9,409 bases of DNA, from contig URTC01000046.1 in NCBI GenBank assembly GCA_900550765.1, positions 1 through 9,409 of the forward strand, written 5' to 3'. Position numbers and translations under genes: made by a program. The stretch comes from an uncultured Clostridia bacterium (GTDB taxonomy: Bacteria > Bacillota > Clostridia > Christensenellales > QALW01). Positions 1 through 5,995 of this stretch are shown piece after piece (within the stretch, counting starts at the first letter, position 1; each line of letters starts with the position of its first letter). Below the pieces are notes generated by a model. It was not told the DNA's origin and made no database searches. It worked only from the letters and a program-made list of their open reading frames with translations.

Positions 1-137
1 TGCAGTTTGCGCGGGAAGTGGCCGATAAGGTGATCTTTATGGCCGACGGAGTGATTGCAGCCGAAGGGACACCCGAGGATATTTTTGGTGCGCCCTTTTC
101 GCCGGTCTTAAAGAACTTTCTTTCCAATTTAGGTTAA
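1..137 (+). CDS. Amino-acid ABC transporter ATP-binding protein, C-terminal end (partial)
   Basis: Only the last 44 codons and the stop are present; the gene enters from the left edge, and bases 1-2 (TG) probably finish a Met codon. The peptide contains [15 protein letters not shown], then EGTPEDIF and a C-terminal KNFLSNLG. The FAREVAD-(R/K)-VIFM-x-G-x-I pattern followed by EGTPE is the usual end of GlnQ/HisP-type ATPases of polar amino-acid importers. In this family the stretch lies just after the H-loop. Such ATPases drive uptake at the cytoplasmic face with a membrane permease and a solute-binding protein, which would lie off the left edge. No terminator is visible before the asnS promoter, which begins 4 bases after the stop. 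The substrate cannot be told from this fragment. Confidence 0.85.
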   Translation, partial: QFAREVADKVIFMADGVIAAEGTPEDIFGAPFSPVLKNFLSNLG

Positions 138-141
138 TGGT

Positions 142-171
142 TTGACAAATCGCGTGTTTTCGGCGTATAAT
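142..171 (+). promoter_or_regulatory. Consensus sigma-A promoter of asnS
   Basis: A perfect TTGACA (142-147) and a perfect TATAAT (166-171) are separated by 18 bases. Transcription would start near 178, about 25 bases before the asnS start codon. That leaves no room for a T-box leader, so asnS here is probably expressed constitutively rather than by tRNA sensing. Confidence 0.88.
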
Positions 172-202
172 AACGGATACATATACAAAAAGAGGTATTG
201 AA

Positions 203-1585
203 ATGAAAACGGATCTTGTAAAAGAGATATACGGCTCCATGGAGGAAAAGCATGTTACCGTTGCCGGTTGGGTTCGCACGATACGGGCATCTAAGGATTT
301 TGGCTTTATTGAGCTGAACGACGGTACCTGCCAGAAAAATATTCAGGTGGTGTTTGACCGCAGCCTTGACAATTTTGACGCCGTGGAAAAACAGAACGTT
401 TCGGCCTGCCTGATCGTGGAGGGAAATGTGGTGCTTACGCCATCTGCGCGTCAGCCGCTGGAGATCAAAGCAACCAACATTATCATACATGGTACCAGTG
501 AACCGGATTTTCCTATACAGAAAAAGAAGCATTCCTTCGAGTATTTGCGTACGGTGGCACATCTCCGCCCCAGAACCAATACTTTTACGGCCGTCTTTCG
601 TGTTCGTTCGGTTCTGACCTATGCCGTGCATCGCTTTTTGCAGGAAAACGGATTTGTTTATATTGCTACTCCCTGTATTACCACCAGTGATTGCGAGGGT
701 GCCGGCGAGGTGTTTCGGATTTCTTCTATGGATGTGGAAAATCCGCCCCGCAAAGAAGATGGCCATGTGGATTGGACAAAGGACTTTTTCGGCAAGGAAG
801 CTTTTATGACGGTCAGCGGCCAGCTGAATGTAGAACCGTTTTGCTGGGGGTTCCGTAAAGTATACACCTTTGGGCCGTGTTTTCGTGCGGAAAACAGCAA
901 TACTCCGCGCCACGCGGCGGAGTTCTGGCAGGTAGAGCCGGAGATGGCTTTTGCCGATTTAAATGAATTGATGGATACGATCGAGGCACTTTCCAAATAT
1001 GTGATTCGTTATGTGCTGGAACATTGCCCCGATGAATTGGCGTTTTTTGATCAGTTTATGGAGAAAGTATTGCTTGAAAAGCTGCATCGTACGGTAGAGA
1101 GCGATTTTGCACGCATTTCCTATCGCGAGGCACTGAAAATTTTAAACGAGAGCGGCATTTCCTTTGATATTGCACCGGAATGGGGCACGGGCATCCAGAC
1201 AGAGCATGAAAAATACCTGGCCGATACGGTTTTTAAGCGCCCGGTGTTTGTTACCGATTATCCCAAGGAGTGCAAAAGCTTTTATATGCGGCTGAATGAC
1301 GATAACGAAACGGTTGCCGCAACGGATCTTCTGTTTCCGGGATTGGGGGAGATTGTGGGTTCCAGCCAAAGAGAGGAACGGTATGATGTACTGATACGGC
1401 GGATCCACGAGCTGGGTCTTAGAGAAGCGGATTATGCCTGGTATTTGGATCTGCGGCGGTACGGCAGCTGTCAGCACAGCGGCTTTGGCATGGGCATTGA
1501 GCGTATGATGCGCTATATCACGGGTATGGAGAATATCCGCGATGTGATTCCCTATCCCAGAACGCCGAATTCAGCTGAGTTTTAA
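203..1585 (+). CDS. asnS: Asparagine--tRNA ligase (AsnRS)
   Basis: This cytoplasmic class IIb aminoacyl-tRNA synthetase charges tRNA-Asn with asparagine using ATP. The protein is 460 aa, close to the usual 460-470 for bacterial AsnRS. The N-terminal OB-fold anticodon-binding domain is seen at about residues 18-105 ([22 protein letters not shown]). The catalytic domain carries [10 protein letters not shown], class II motif 2 ([20 protein letters not shown]) and motif 3 ([12 protein letters not shown]...[10 protein letters not shown]). The C-terminal motif-3 region and the motif-2 insert are the AsnRS form rather than AspRS or LysRS. An AGAGGT ribosome binding site precedes the ATG at good spacing. 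The gene is monocistronic, with its own consensus promoter and terminator. Nothing looks truncated. Confidence 0.97.
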   Translation: MKTDLVKEIYGSMEEKHVTVAGWVRTIRASKDFGFIELNDGTCQKNIQVVFDRSLDNFDAVEKQNVSACLIVEGNVVLTPSARQPLEIKATNIIIHGTSEPDFPIQKKKHSFEYLRTVAHLRPRTNTFTAVFRVRSVLTYAVHRFLQENGFVYIATPCITTSDCEGAGEVFRISSMDVENPPRKEDGHVDWTKDFFGKEAFMTVSGQLNVEPFCWGFRKVYTFGPCFRAENSNTPRHAAEFWQVEPEMAFADLNELMDTIEALSKYVIRYVLEHCPDELAFFDQFMEKVLLEKLHRTVESDFARISYREALKILNESGISFDIAPEWGTGIQTEHEKYLADTVFKRPVFVTDYPKECKSFYMRLNDDNETVAATDLLFPGLGEIVGSSQREERYDVLIRRIHELGLREADYAWYLDLRRYGSCQHSGFGMGIERMMRYITGMENIRDVIPYPRTPNSAEF

Positions 1586-1603
1586 ACAAAACAAGAAAAA
1601 TAC

Positions 1604-1638
1604 AAACCTCCTGTTTTTTTACAGGAGGTTTTTTTCTT
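1604..1638 (+). terminator. Rho-independent terminator of asnS, probably bidirectional
   Basis: The perfect 11-bp inverted repeat AAACCTCCTGT / ACAGGAGGTTT (1604-1614 and 1621-1631) has a 6-T loop and is followed by more T residues. Read leftward, the stem is followed by TTTGTATTTTTC, so it could also stop transcripts coming from the pentapeptide gene. The 3' arm contains AGGAGG. Confidence 0.92.
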
Positions 1639-1936
1639 GACAATGGGAATACTTCCGCTGGACGATCACGAATCAATTTTGTTTAGGGACTGTTTTTGTT
1701 GTATTTATGTTTCTTTTGATTCTTTGATTTATCCATATTATCCTGCCTATATGAGCGATATCATTTGGTTGTCGGTGTTGATAACGCTTGCTTTGTAACT
1801 ATGGATAATAGCTGTTCCGATTCAAATTATAAGCAGTTTGCTTAGAAAATCAACATTCTATAGTTAAAATACAGTAGATAAATTGGAATTTATTATATTT
1901 GACTTCTTAACAAACTGGAAGCTTATGAACTTAATA
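1639..1936. other. AT-rich intergenic stretch without a convincing gene
   Basis: About 300 bases lie between the asnS terminator and the end of the leftward pentapeptide gene. The only open frame on the + strand is a 51-codon one starting at ATG 1643 (or TTG 1637); it has no recognisable homology and is not called as a gene. No tRNA, repeat or strong hairpin is seen. Base composition drops here relative to asnS and stays low through the pentapeptide gene, which suggests this stretch arrived together with that gene. Confidence 0.5.
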
Positions 1937-2524
1937 TCAGTCAATTTTAATCCCAAGACAATTTAATAAATTTATTGCTTGAGGAAAAGAAAACCTTGCA
2001 TTTTCTAAATTATTGGATTTAAGATCTATTTGATAGCCGCTTGTTTCTCTAAAATCTGCTTTTCTCATATCGCAATTTGTATAGTGCGTTCTTTCTAATT
2101 GACAACCTTTAAAATTGCTTTCTCTTAAATTGCATTCATCAAAAGCGCTTTCTTGTATACTATTGCTTGAAAAATCAAAACGAATGAAATTCATATTTAT
2201 AAAAGCGGCATATTTTAAAAAGCAATCTGATAATTTGCTTATCGGCTCAAATACTTTTCCGGTAGGCATTAGTTCGTTCCAATGCACACCAATTAAATTG
2301 CAACCATAAAATTCTGTATTTTTGATTTGTGAATATTGTGTCTGTAGGCTAATGATATTGCATTTAACAAATTTACAATCACTTAAAGTACACCTATTGA
2401 ATGTCAATTCTTCAAAAACACAGTTTTTAAATTCACAATCAATAAATTCTGCGCCTTCTAATATTTCATTTTCCAGCTTGATATTTTCAAATAATTCATT
2501 TTCGTAATACATTTCAAGTTTCAC
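1937..2524 (-). CDS. Pentapeptide-repeat protein, Qnr/McbG-like
   Basis: This 195-aa protein is built largely of A(D/N)Lxx-like five-residue repeats with F or L at the central position. Examples are the run around GAEFIDCEFKNCVFEELTF (24-42) and the run AFDECNLRESNFKGCQLE (127-144). Such proteins fold as a right-handed quadrilateral beta-helix. A non-repeat loop near 81-103 (HWNELMPTG...) and a hydrophobic tail ending NLLNCLGIKID resemble the Qnr/McbG/MfpA-like group. Those proteins mimic DNA and protect DNA gyrase and topoisomerase IV from toxins or quinolones; this role here is inferred, not shown. The start is a GTG with AAGGA 9 bases upstream; an in-frame ATG lies four codons further in. 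The gene begins 13 bp after the GGDEF-like gene, so it is probably co-transcribed. It is clearly more AT-rich than its neighbours, which suggests transfer. Confidence 0.85.
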   Translation of the reverse strand: MKLEMYYENELFENIKLENEILEGAEFIDCEFKNCVFEELTFNRCTLSDCKFVKCNIISLQTQYSQIKNTEFYGCNLIGVHWNELMPTGKVFEPISKLSDCFLKYAAFINMNFIRFDFSSNSIQESAFDECNLRESNFKGCQLERTHYTNCDMRKADFRETSGYQIDLKSNNLENARFSFPQAINLLNCLGIKID

Positions 2525-2537
2525 TTTTCAATTTCCT

Positions 2538-4172
2538 TTATTCTATCATATTGGGAATTTCCCGGGAAAGCCTGGGCTCTTCAGAAGCGTTTTTTTTGTT
2601 TTGGTGCATATCCTCATTGCTGCGCCGTATCGTATTTTTGAAAGAAGAATCCTGATCCTCATCAAAGAAGGCATAGCCGCAGGCGATATGCAGGGGAAAG
2701 GGCAGATTTATGGTGGGGATAAACGCCTGGAATTTTTGTATCATTCCGCTTATGCCTACAAGATCGCTGATGATATAAATAAATTCATCTTCAGCGGTAC
2801 GGTAGCAAATGCCCTCGAGGGGGAAGATGGTTCTAATGCCGTGGCAGCAGGCACATAAGGCGAGATCGGCGTTTTCCGGACCATAGGTTTTTCTGATTTC
2901 TTTTAAATGCTCAACTCCAAAGGTAATAACAGCTTGATATTGCGGCTTTTTGCCGTCTTTTTCCAAGCAGGAGAGTAGCTCCGTATAGGCGTCGCGGCTC
3001 CTTACGCCGCAGAGCAGATCGGCAAGAGCAAGTTCCCGGTAGTAGCGAGCCTGTTTGGCTTCGGCCTGTGCGGTACTGTAGCGGTGTACAAAAATACGCA
3101 CAAAAATCACATAGGAAATCACGAGAATGTAGGTGATTAGATAGGGGAAGATCGTTGTTTCACCGTCGAGAAACAGGAGCAGCACATAAAAAGCTGCGGA
3201 GAATCCCAGCAAAAGCAGCGGAAGGAGACAGCTTTTTGCCGCGCGGTTTTTGTGCTTGGCGGTTTCGTGAATGCAGGCGGTCAGAGCATAGATAAAATTC
3301 AACAGCATTAAGAGATAGGTGAACGGCTTCAGATAAAACATATCCAGGGGCGTAAAGAGCTGCCATACCCAGTTCAGCAGGATAGTTCCTGTAAAAATCC
3401 AGGCAAACAGCAAGAATCCTTTTTTGAACCTGCCTTGGCATAAAGAGTAGAGAAAAACATTAAACGGTACCGGCAGGATAAGAAAACTGAAGGCAGAGAT
3501 AAAATAGATGATATAAGGGCTGCTGATAAAAAACTGAAGGCCGCCTTTTACGTTCATGAGCCAAACACCCAGATAAAGCGCCAGCAGTATCAGTGCAAGA
3601 AATCCGCTTTTGTTCAGCCCGGGTAGTTTTCTCAGATATTTTAAATACATTATGGATAGAACAATAGCACAGAAGAGTAAAATAAATGCTGAGATTACGA
3701 TTGGGAGCGTTCGGAAGTAAAGCTGCATCATACAGGCTGAATAACTGCCGCCATAGATGTATAGATGCGGGTTCGGAAGATTTTCTTCATAGTAAGGAAC
3801 GGTTTTAATGCGGATGGCAGCACCTGCATAATCTGCCGGAAGCCGTACGACGTGGTATACTGTGCCTGTTGATTTAATAAATGCGGGTGTGTTCTCTTCA
3901 TATCCGCAGGAATAAATGGATTGGTTATTGACATCTACATCTACTTGCATGTGCGTAGTGGAAAATATCAGAGTTTTATCCTGGATCGTATCGTTTTTAA
4001 AATAGACTACATTAAAACATCCCCGGTCAAATTCGATTTGTGTTGAGGGCATGTGATAGATAGATTCGGTATCCAGATAGACCGAAGAAGCTGCAAACCC
4101 GGCAATTACAATAATCATGGTCAGCAGCAAAACGCCCAGCAGCGGAAGAAATATCAATAAAAGTTTTTTCAT
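2538..4172 (-). CDS. Multi-pass membrane sensor protein with a degenerate GGDEF domain
   Basis: The 544-aa protein has an N-terminal signal or anchor helix (1-27), an extracytoplasmic domain (about 30-152), and about seven membrane helices (155-179, 188-207, 219-245, 252-272, 282-300, 315-335, 342-362). A short linker leads to a cytoplasmic GGDEF-like domain (about 378-528). The layout matches 7TM-type receptors fused to diguanylate cyclases. The GGDEF fold is recognisable from LALADLLCGVRSRDAY, YGPENADLAL and a C-terminal NEDMHQNKK. The signature motif, however, reads TAEDEF (459-464) instead of GGDEF, and the first metal-binding Asp is replaced (ITFGVEHLK). No RxxD inhibitory site is seen. 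It is therefore probably a catalytically dead domain acting as a nucleotide-binding or protein-interaction module. AAGGAG precedes the ATG by 5 bases. Confidence 0.82.
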   Translation of the reverse strand: MKKLLLIFLPLLGVLLLTMIIVIAGFAASSVYLDTESIYHMPSTQIEFDRGCFNVVYFKNDTIQDKTLIFSTTHMQVDVDVNNQSIYSCGYEENTPAFIKSTGTVYHVVRLPADYAGAAIRIKTVPYYEENLPNPHLYIYGGSYSACMMQLYFRTLPIVISAFILLFCAIVLSIMYLKYLRKLPGLNKSGFLALILLALYLGVWLMNVKGGLQFFISSPYIIYFISAFSFLILPVPFNVFLYSLCQGRFKKGFLLFAWIFTGTILLNWVWQLFTPLDMFYLKPFTYLLMLLNFIYALTACIHETAKHKNRAAKSCLLPLLLLGFSAAFYVLLLFLDGETTIFPYLITYILVISYVIFVRIFVHRYSTAQAEAKQARYYRELALADLLCGVRSRDAYTELLSCLEKDGKKPQYQAVITFGVEHLKEIRKTYGPENADLALCACCHGIRTIFPLEGICYRTAEDEFIYIISDLVGISGMIQKFQAFIPTINLPFPLHIACGYAFFDEDQDSSFKNTIRRSNEDMHQNKKNASEEPRLSREIPNMIE

Positions 4173-4231
4173 TGGCGCTCCTTTTTCACAAAAACAGTTT
4201 TATGGTTGATACGATAACAATGTACTGTATT

Positions 4232-4259
4232 ATTATATCAAAAAATGTCGATCTGGCAA
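4232..4259 (-). promoter_or_regulatory. Promoter of the GGDEF-like / pentapeptide operon
   Basis: Read leftward, TTGCCA (4259-4254) and a perfect TATAAT (4237-4232) are separated by 16 bases. Transcription would start near 4225, about 50 bases before the ATG at 4172. It lies beyond the terminator of the upstream immA-like gene, so this is a separate transcription unit. Confidence 0.65.
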
Positions 4260-4326
4260 GACGGAGATCAAAAGATTTGCTTTTCTATCTTTTTCAGCCG
4301 GTTTTTATAGTAAGATTGCTGCAGAG

Positions 4327-4365
4327 AAAGAAAAAAATCAAGCAGATACTATGGTATCTGCTTGA
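4327..4365 (-). terminator. Rho-independent terminator of the XRE-ImmA unit
   Basis: A perfect 12-bp stem, TCAAGCAGATAC / GTATCTGCTTGA (4338-4349 and 4354-4365), has a 4-base loop. On the minus strand it is followed by seven T residues (A-run 4331-4337 on the + strand) and a further TTT. It starts 8 bases past the stop codon of the metallopeptidase gene. Confidence 0.9.
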
Positions 4366-4373
4366 GCCCCTAT

Positions 4374-4880
4374 TTAATACTTTAAAAAATCAGTATTGGA
4401 TTCCTGCGGCGTAAAAGAATACCCCTGCTTGCGAAGATACGTGATTTTTATTGCTATAAGGTTGACATCTGAGCCGGTTGCCTGGGCAATTTGAGAGATA
4501 TTGTAATGGTAGGTGTTGATATATTCTAAAATATCTTCGTTTTTCAGCAGCAGGTTCGCGGCGAAAATATTCGCTGCATATTCTGGACGGGAATCCATAT
4601 CATACAGTAAAAATTCCTGTAAGCATCGGTCTTTGGCCAGGGCCCGGTGCAGCTGATCATGGCCGAGCTCATGGGCGCATACGATATTCTTCATTTTGGG
4701 CGTAAGCGCGGGATTCAATATAATGTAGCGATTTCGTTTAATGATCGTATATAGTCCTTTTAAGGTTCCGATATCCATGAATTTTACGTTGATTCCTAAT
4801 TTTTTTGCCATAACAACGGCGTTTGTGGTATTAAATTTTTTTGCTAAAGCGGCCGCTTTTTTTTGAATTTCACAGATCAA
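4374..4880 (-). CDS. ImmA/IrrE-family metallo-endopeptidase
   Basis: This is a cytoplasmic zinc peptidase of family M78, whose members cleave partner XRE repressors to derepress mobile elements or stress genes. The zinc motif HELGH (residues 70-74) and the third ligand in RPEYAANIFAANLLL (E100) are intact. LKGLYTIIKRNRYIILNP, just before it, is typical of the family. I chose the TTG at 4880 (168 aa) because GGGGGAAGG lies just upstream of it. An extended -10 promoter (TGTTATAAT, 4925-4917) also sits inside the longer frame that would start at ATG 4940 (188 aa), and the first 20 residues of that longer form do not look like family sequence. The gene lies 129 bp downstream of the XRE gene in the same direction, the order seen for ImmR-ImmA. 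The repressor at 5010-5408 is its likely substrate. Confidence 0.88.
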   Translation of the reverse strand: MICEIQKKAAALAKKFNTTNAVVMAKKLGINVKFMDIGTLKGLYTIIKRNRYIILNPALTPKMKNIVCAHELGHDQLHRALAKDRCLQEFLLYDMDSRPEYAANIFAANLLLKNEDILEYINTYHYNISQIAQATGSDVNLIAIKITYLRKQGYSFTPQESNTDFLKY

Positions 4881-4916
4881 AGCTTGCCTTCCCCCTTTAT
4901 TCACCAGTATATGGAC

Positions 4917-4925
4917 ATTATAACA
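4917..4925 (-). promoter_or_regulatory. Extended -10 promoter for the ImmA-like gene
   Basis: Read leftward, TG-T-TATAAT (4925-4917) is a perfect extended -10 element. Its -35 region is weak. Transcription would start near 4910, leaving about 30 bases before the TTG start at 4880. It would let the peptidase be made independently of the upstream repressor promoter. Confidence 0.5.
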
Positions 4926-5009
4926 GATGTTGTGTACCATAAATGGGACATAAAAAAATAAATGGTAAAAATTTTTATTAAATTTTAGAAAGTGATATGG
5001 AAGCAGATT

Positions 5010-5408
5010 TCATTTCTTTTTACTGCTGTATTTTTTATTTTTTAATTTTGCATCCCAGTATAGATCATTGATAGCCCGCATTACTTTATCTTTGTCATTT
5101 TCGGTGAGTTCTCCGCCGGCAAAAAGGCCGCCAAGCTGAGAAACGAGCGTTTGGACCTCCCGTTTTGCTTTGGCGCCGCCCCGGATAGCGGCATCGGCGA
5201 TCAATTGTTCCTCATTGGTAAGAAGATAATCGACGGTTACATTGTAAAGATCCGCGATTTTAGCGTACAGGCTGCTTTGTTTGGGATACATTTTGCAAAG
5301 CTCATAGTTTTGATAGGTACGTGTAGAAACACCTATTTGCCGCGCGGCTTGTTCTTGCGTCCATTTTGCCTGCTGCCGCAGCAGTTTTAGTTTTTCTCCG
5401 AATTTCAT
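5010..5408 (-). CDS. XRE/Cro-CI family transcriptional repressor (ImmR-like)
   Basis: The 132-aa protein has an N-terminal lambda-repressor-type helix-turn-helix (residues 4-62: FGEKLKLLRQQAKWTQEQAA, then IGVSTRTYQNYE). The C-terminal part reads GGLFAGGELTENDKDKVM and YWDAKLKNKKY and is basic at the end. This C-terminal layout is one I associate with Firmicute XRE regulators that sit next to ImmA/IrrE peptidases. The ATG at 5408 is preferred over the longer frame reaching 5483 because GAGG lies 8 bases upstream and the extra residues run into the promoter region. It is transcribed from the leftward promoter at 5496-5523. It probably binds the ATACGAA/TTCGTAT half-sites in that region, repressing the rightward promoter and tuning its own. 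Cleavage by the neighbouring peptidase would relieve this; that step is inferred from ImmR/ImmA. Confidence 0.9.
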   Translation of the reverse strand: MKFGEKLKLLRQQAKWTQEQAARQIGVSTRTYQNYELCKMYPKQSSLYAKIADLYNVTVDYLLTNEEQLIADAAIRGGAKAKREVQTLVSQLGGLFAGGELTENDKDKVMRAINDLYWDAKLKNKKYSSKKK

Positions 5409-5438
5409 AAAAACATCCTCTAAAATAAATTTTTGGTA

Positions 5439-5467
5439 TTGACAAGCGGAAGACATTTGCTTATAAT
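5439..5467 (+). promoter_or_regulatory. Rightward consensus promoter facing the XRE promoter
   Basis: A perfect TTGACA (5439-5444) and a perfect TATAAT (5462-5467) have the ideal 17-base spacing. The start would fall near 5474, inside the first operator half-site. It drives the zinc-ribbon gene, with a leader of about 160 bases, and possibly the operon beyond if the terminator at 5870 is read through. Confidence 0.88.
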
Positions 5468-5472
5468 AAGAA

Positions 5473-5507
5473 ATACGAAACAACTTTCGTATATTATTAT
5501 ATACGAA
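5473..5507. promoter_or_regulatory. Operator cluster: three alternating ATACGAA/TTCGTAT half-sites
   Basis: Two overlapping palindromes share the middle half-site. The first is ATACGAAA-caac-TTTCGTAT (5473-5492), and the second is TTCGTATA-ttatta-TATACGAA (5486-5507). Both have perfect 8-bp arms. They lie between, and overlap, the start regions of the two facing promoters, which is where an XRE repressor would act. Binding by the XRE protein at 5010-5408 is inferred from position. Confidence 0.75.
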
Positions 5508-5523
5508 TTGCGTAAAATGTCAA
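5496..5523 (-). promoter_or_regulatory. Leftward promoter of the XRE repressor gene
   Basis: Read leftward, a perfect TTGACA (5523-5518) and a perfect TATAAT (5501-5496) are separated by 16 bases. The start would be near 5489, about 80 bases before the XRE ATG. The -10 box lies within the second operator palindrome, consistent with autoregulation. Confidence 0.82.
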
Positions 5524-5636
5524 CCGTTATCTTGCAGTGAATATCAAGCGGCAGTCAATATGTCGTTTGATTTCCTATCGCGTGCAGGGCAATTGTCAGG
5601 CCGTGGTATTGCTTGAAAGGGGAAAGGAGAAGGAAT

Positions 5637-5822
5637 ATGGATACTATAGTAAAATACAGAGCCAGCTGTCCGATTTGCGGCCATACTCTGTTTAAAGGAA
5701 CGCCCCATTCGCATATTGATGTCAACTGTCCAAAGTGCGGGCAGTTGCTGCAGATCTCTTTTGCAGAGGAAGGGGTAGTCAGCGCGATGGTAACAAAGAG
5801 GCCCGCAGGAGAAGGAAAATAA
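5637..5822 (+). CDS. Small Com-like zinc-ribbon protein
   Basis: This 61-aa protein has two CPxCG knuckles, CPICG (C11, C14) and CPKCG (C31, C34), so it very likely binds one zinc. The spacing and the intervening LFKG...IDVNCPKCG resemble the Com-type zinc fingers of phage Mu relatives, where Com is an RNA-binding activator of mom translation. Whether this protein binds nucleic acid is unknown. The ATG at 5637 is preferred over an in-frame TTG at 5613 because GGAAAGGAGAAGG lies directly before it. It is the first and, given the following terminator, perhaps the only gene of the transcript from the promoter at 5439. It would be the primary target of the XRE/ImmA switch. It could also be a small regulator acting on the operon to its right. 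Confidence 0.75.
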   Translation: MDTIVKYRASCPICGHTLFKGTPHSHIDVNCPKCGQLLQISFAEEGVVSAMVTKRPAGEGK

Positions 5823-5869
5823 AATATCTTGCCGAAGAGAAACGTTGGACTTGTTGAATGATCAAGAGG

Positions 5870-5920
5870 AACCTGGCAGGTAAGCTTTCAGCTTATTTGC
5901 CAGGTTTTATTTTTTTTATT
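5870..5920 (+). terminator. Strong Rho-independent terminator after the zinc-ribbon gene
   Basis: The arms 5870-5885 (AACCTGGCAGGTAAGC) and 5891-5906 (GCTTATTTGCCAGGTT) pair over 16 positions, with two G-U wobbles and a 5-base loop. They are followed by TTATTTTTTTATT. It separates the zinc-ribbon gene from the downstream operon. Confidence 0.92.
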
Positions 5921-5922
5921 TT

Positions 5923-5947
5923 AAACCGGACAGAAATTGACCGGTTT
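5923..5947. promoter_or_regulatory. Inverted repeat, candidate operator of the downstream operon
   Basis: AAACCGGACA (5923-5932) and TGACCGGTTT (5938-5947) are inverted copies with one mismatch and a 5-base spacer. The repeat ends 3 bases before the extended -10 element of the next operon, so a bound protein would block RNA polymerase. The HTH protein encoded 49 bases downstream is the most likely ligand (inference). Confidence 0.6.
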
Positions 5948-5950
5948 ACT

Positions 5951-5959
5951 TGCTACAAT
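5951..5959 (+). promoter_or_regulatory. Extended -10 promoter of the HTH-nucleotidyltransferase operon
   Basis: TG-C-TACAAT (5951-5959) is an extended -10 box with no good -35 at 17 bases. This suggests a weak or activator-dependent promoter. Transcription would start near 5966, about 30 bases before the ATG at 5996. A TACGAAAC sequence (5963-5970), matching the XRE operator half-site, overlaps this start. Confidence 0.5.
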
Positions 5960-5995
5960 GGCTACGAAACCAGCAGGAAAGGAGGTGCGGCAGTT

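Noticed and set aside
134..913. 259-codon open frame on the minus strand opposite asnS
   Set aside because: It lies antisense to a complete, highly conserved asnS, has no ribosome binding site, and its translation has no recognisable domain; it is a codon-bias shadow.
1637..1665. TTGACA after the asnS terminator as a promoter
   Set aside because: No acceptable -10 box lies 16-18 bases downstream.
4172..4414. 80-codon open frame on the plus strand between the sensor and metallopeptidase genes
   Set aside because: It runs through the sensor promoter and through the 12-bp terminator hairpin, overlaps the end of the metallopeptidase gene, and has no ribosome binding site or family resemblance.
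4960..4985. AT-rich self-complementary stretch between the XRE and ImmA-like genes as a terminator
   Set aside because: The stem would be made only of A-T pairs and lacks GC, so termination here is not supported.
5409..5483. N-terminal extension of the XRE protein
   Set aside because: The extra 25 residues would be encoded across the rightward promoter and operator region. The ATG at 5408 has a good ribosome binding site and gives the normal family N-terminus.
5858..5995. N-terminal extension of the HTH regulator
   Set aside because: It would be translated across a strong terminator and its own promoter; AAAGGAGGTG before the ATG at 5996 marks the real start.
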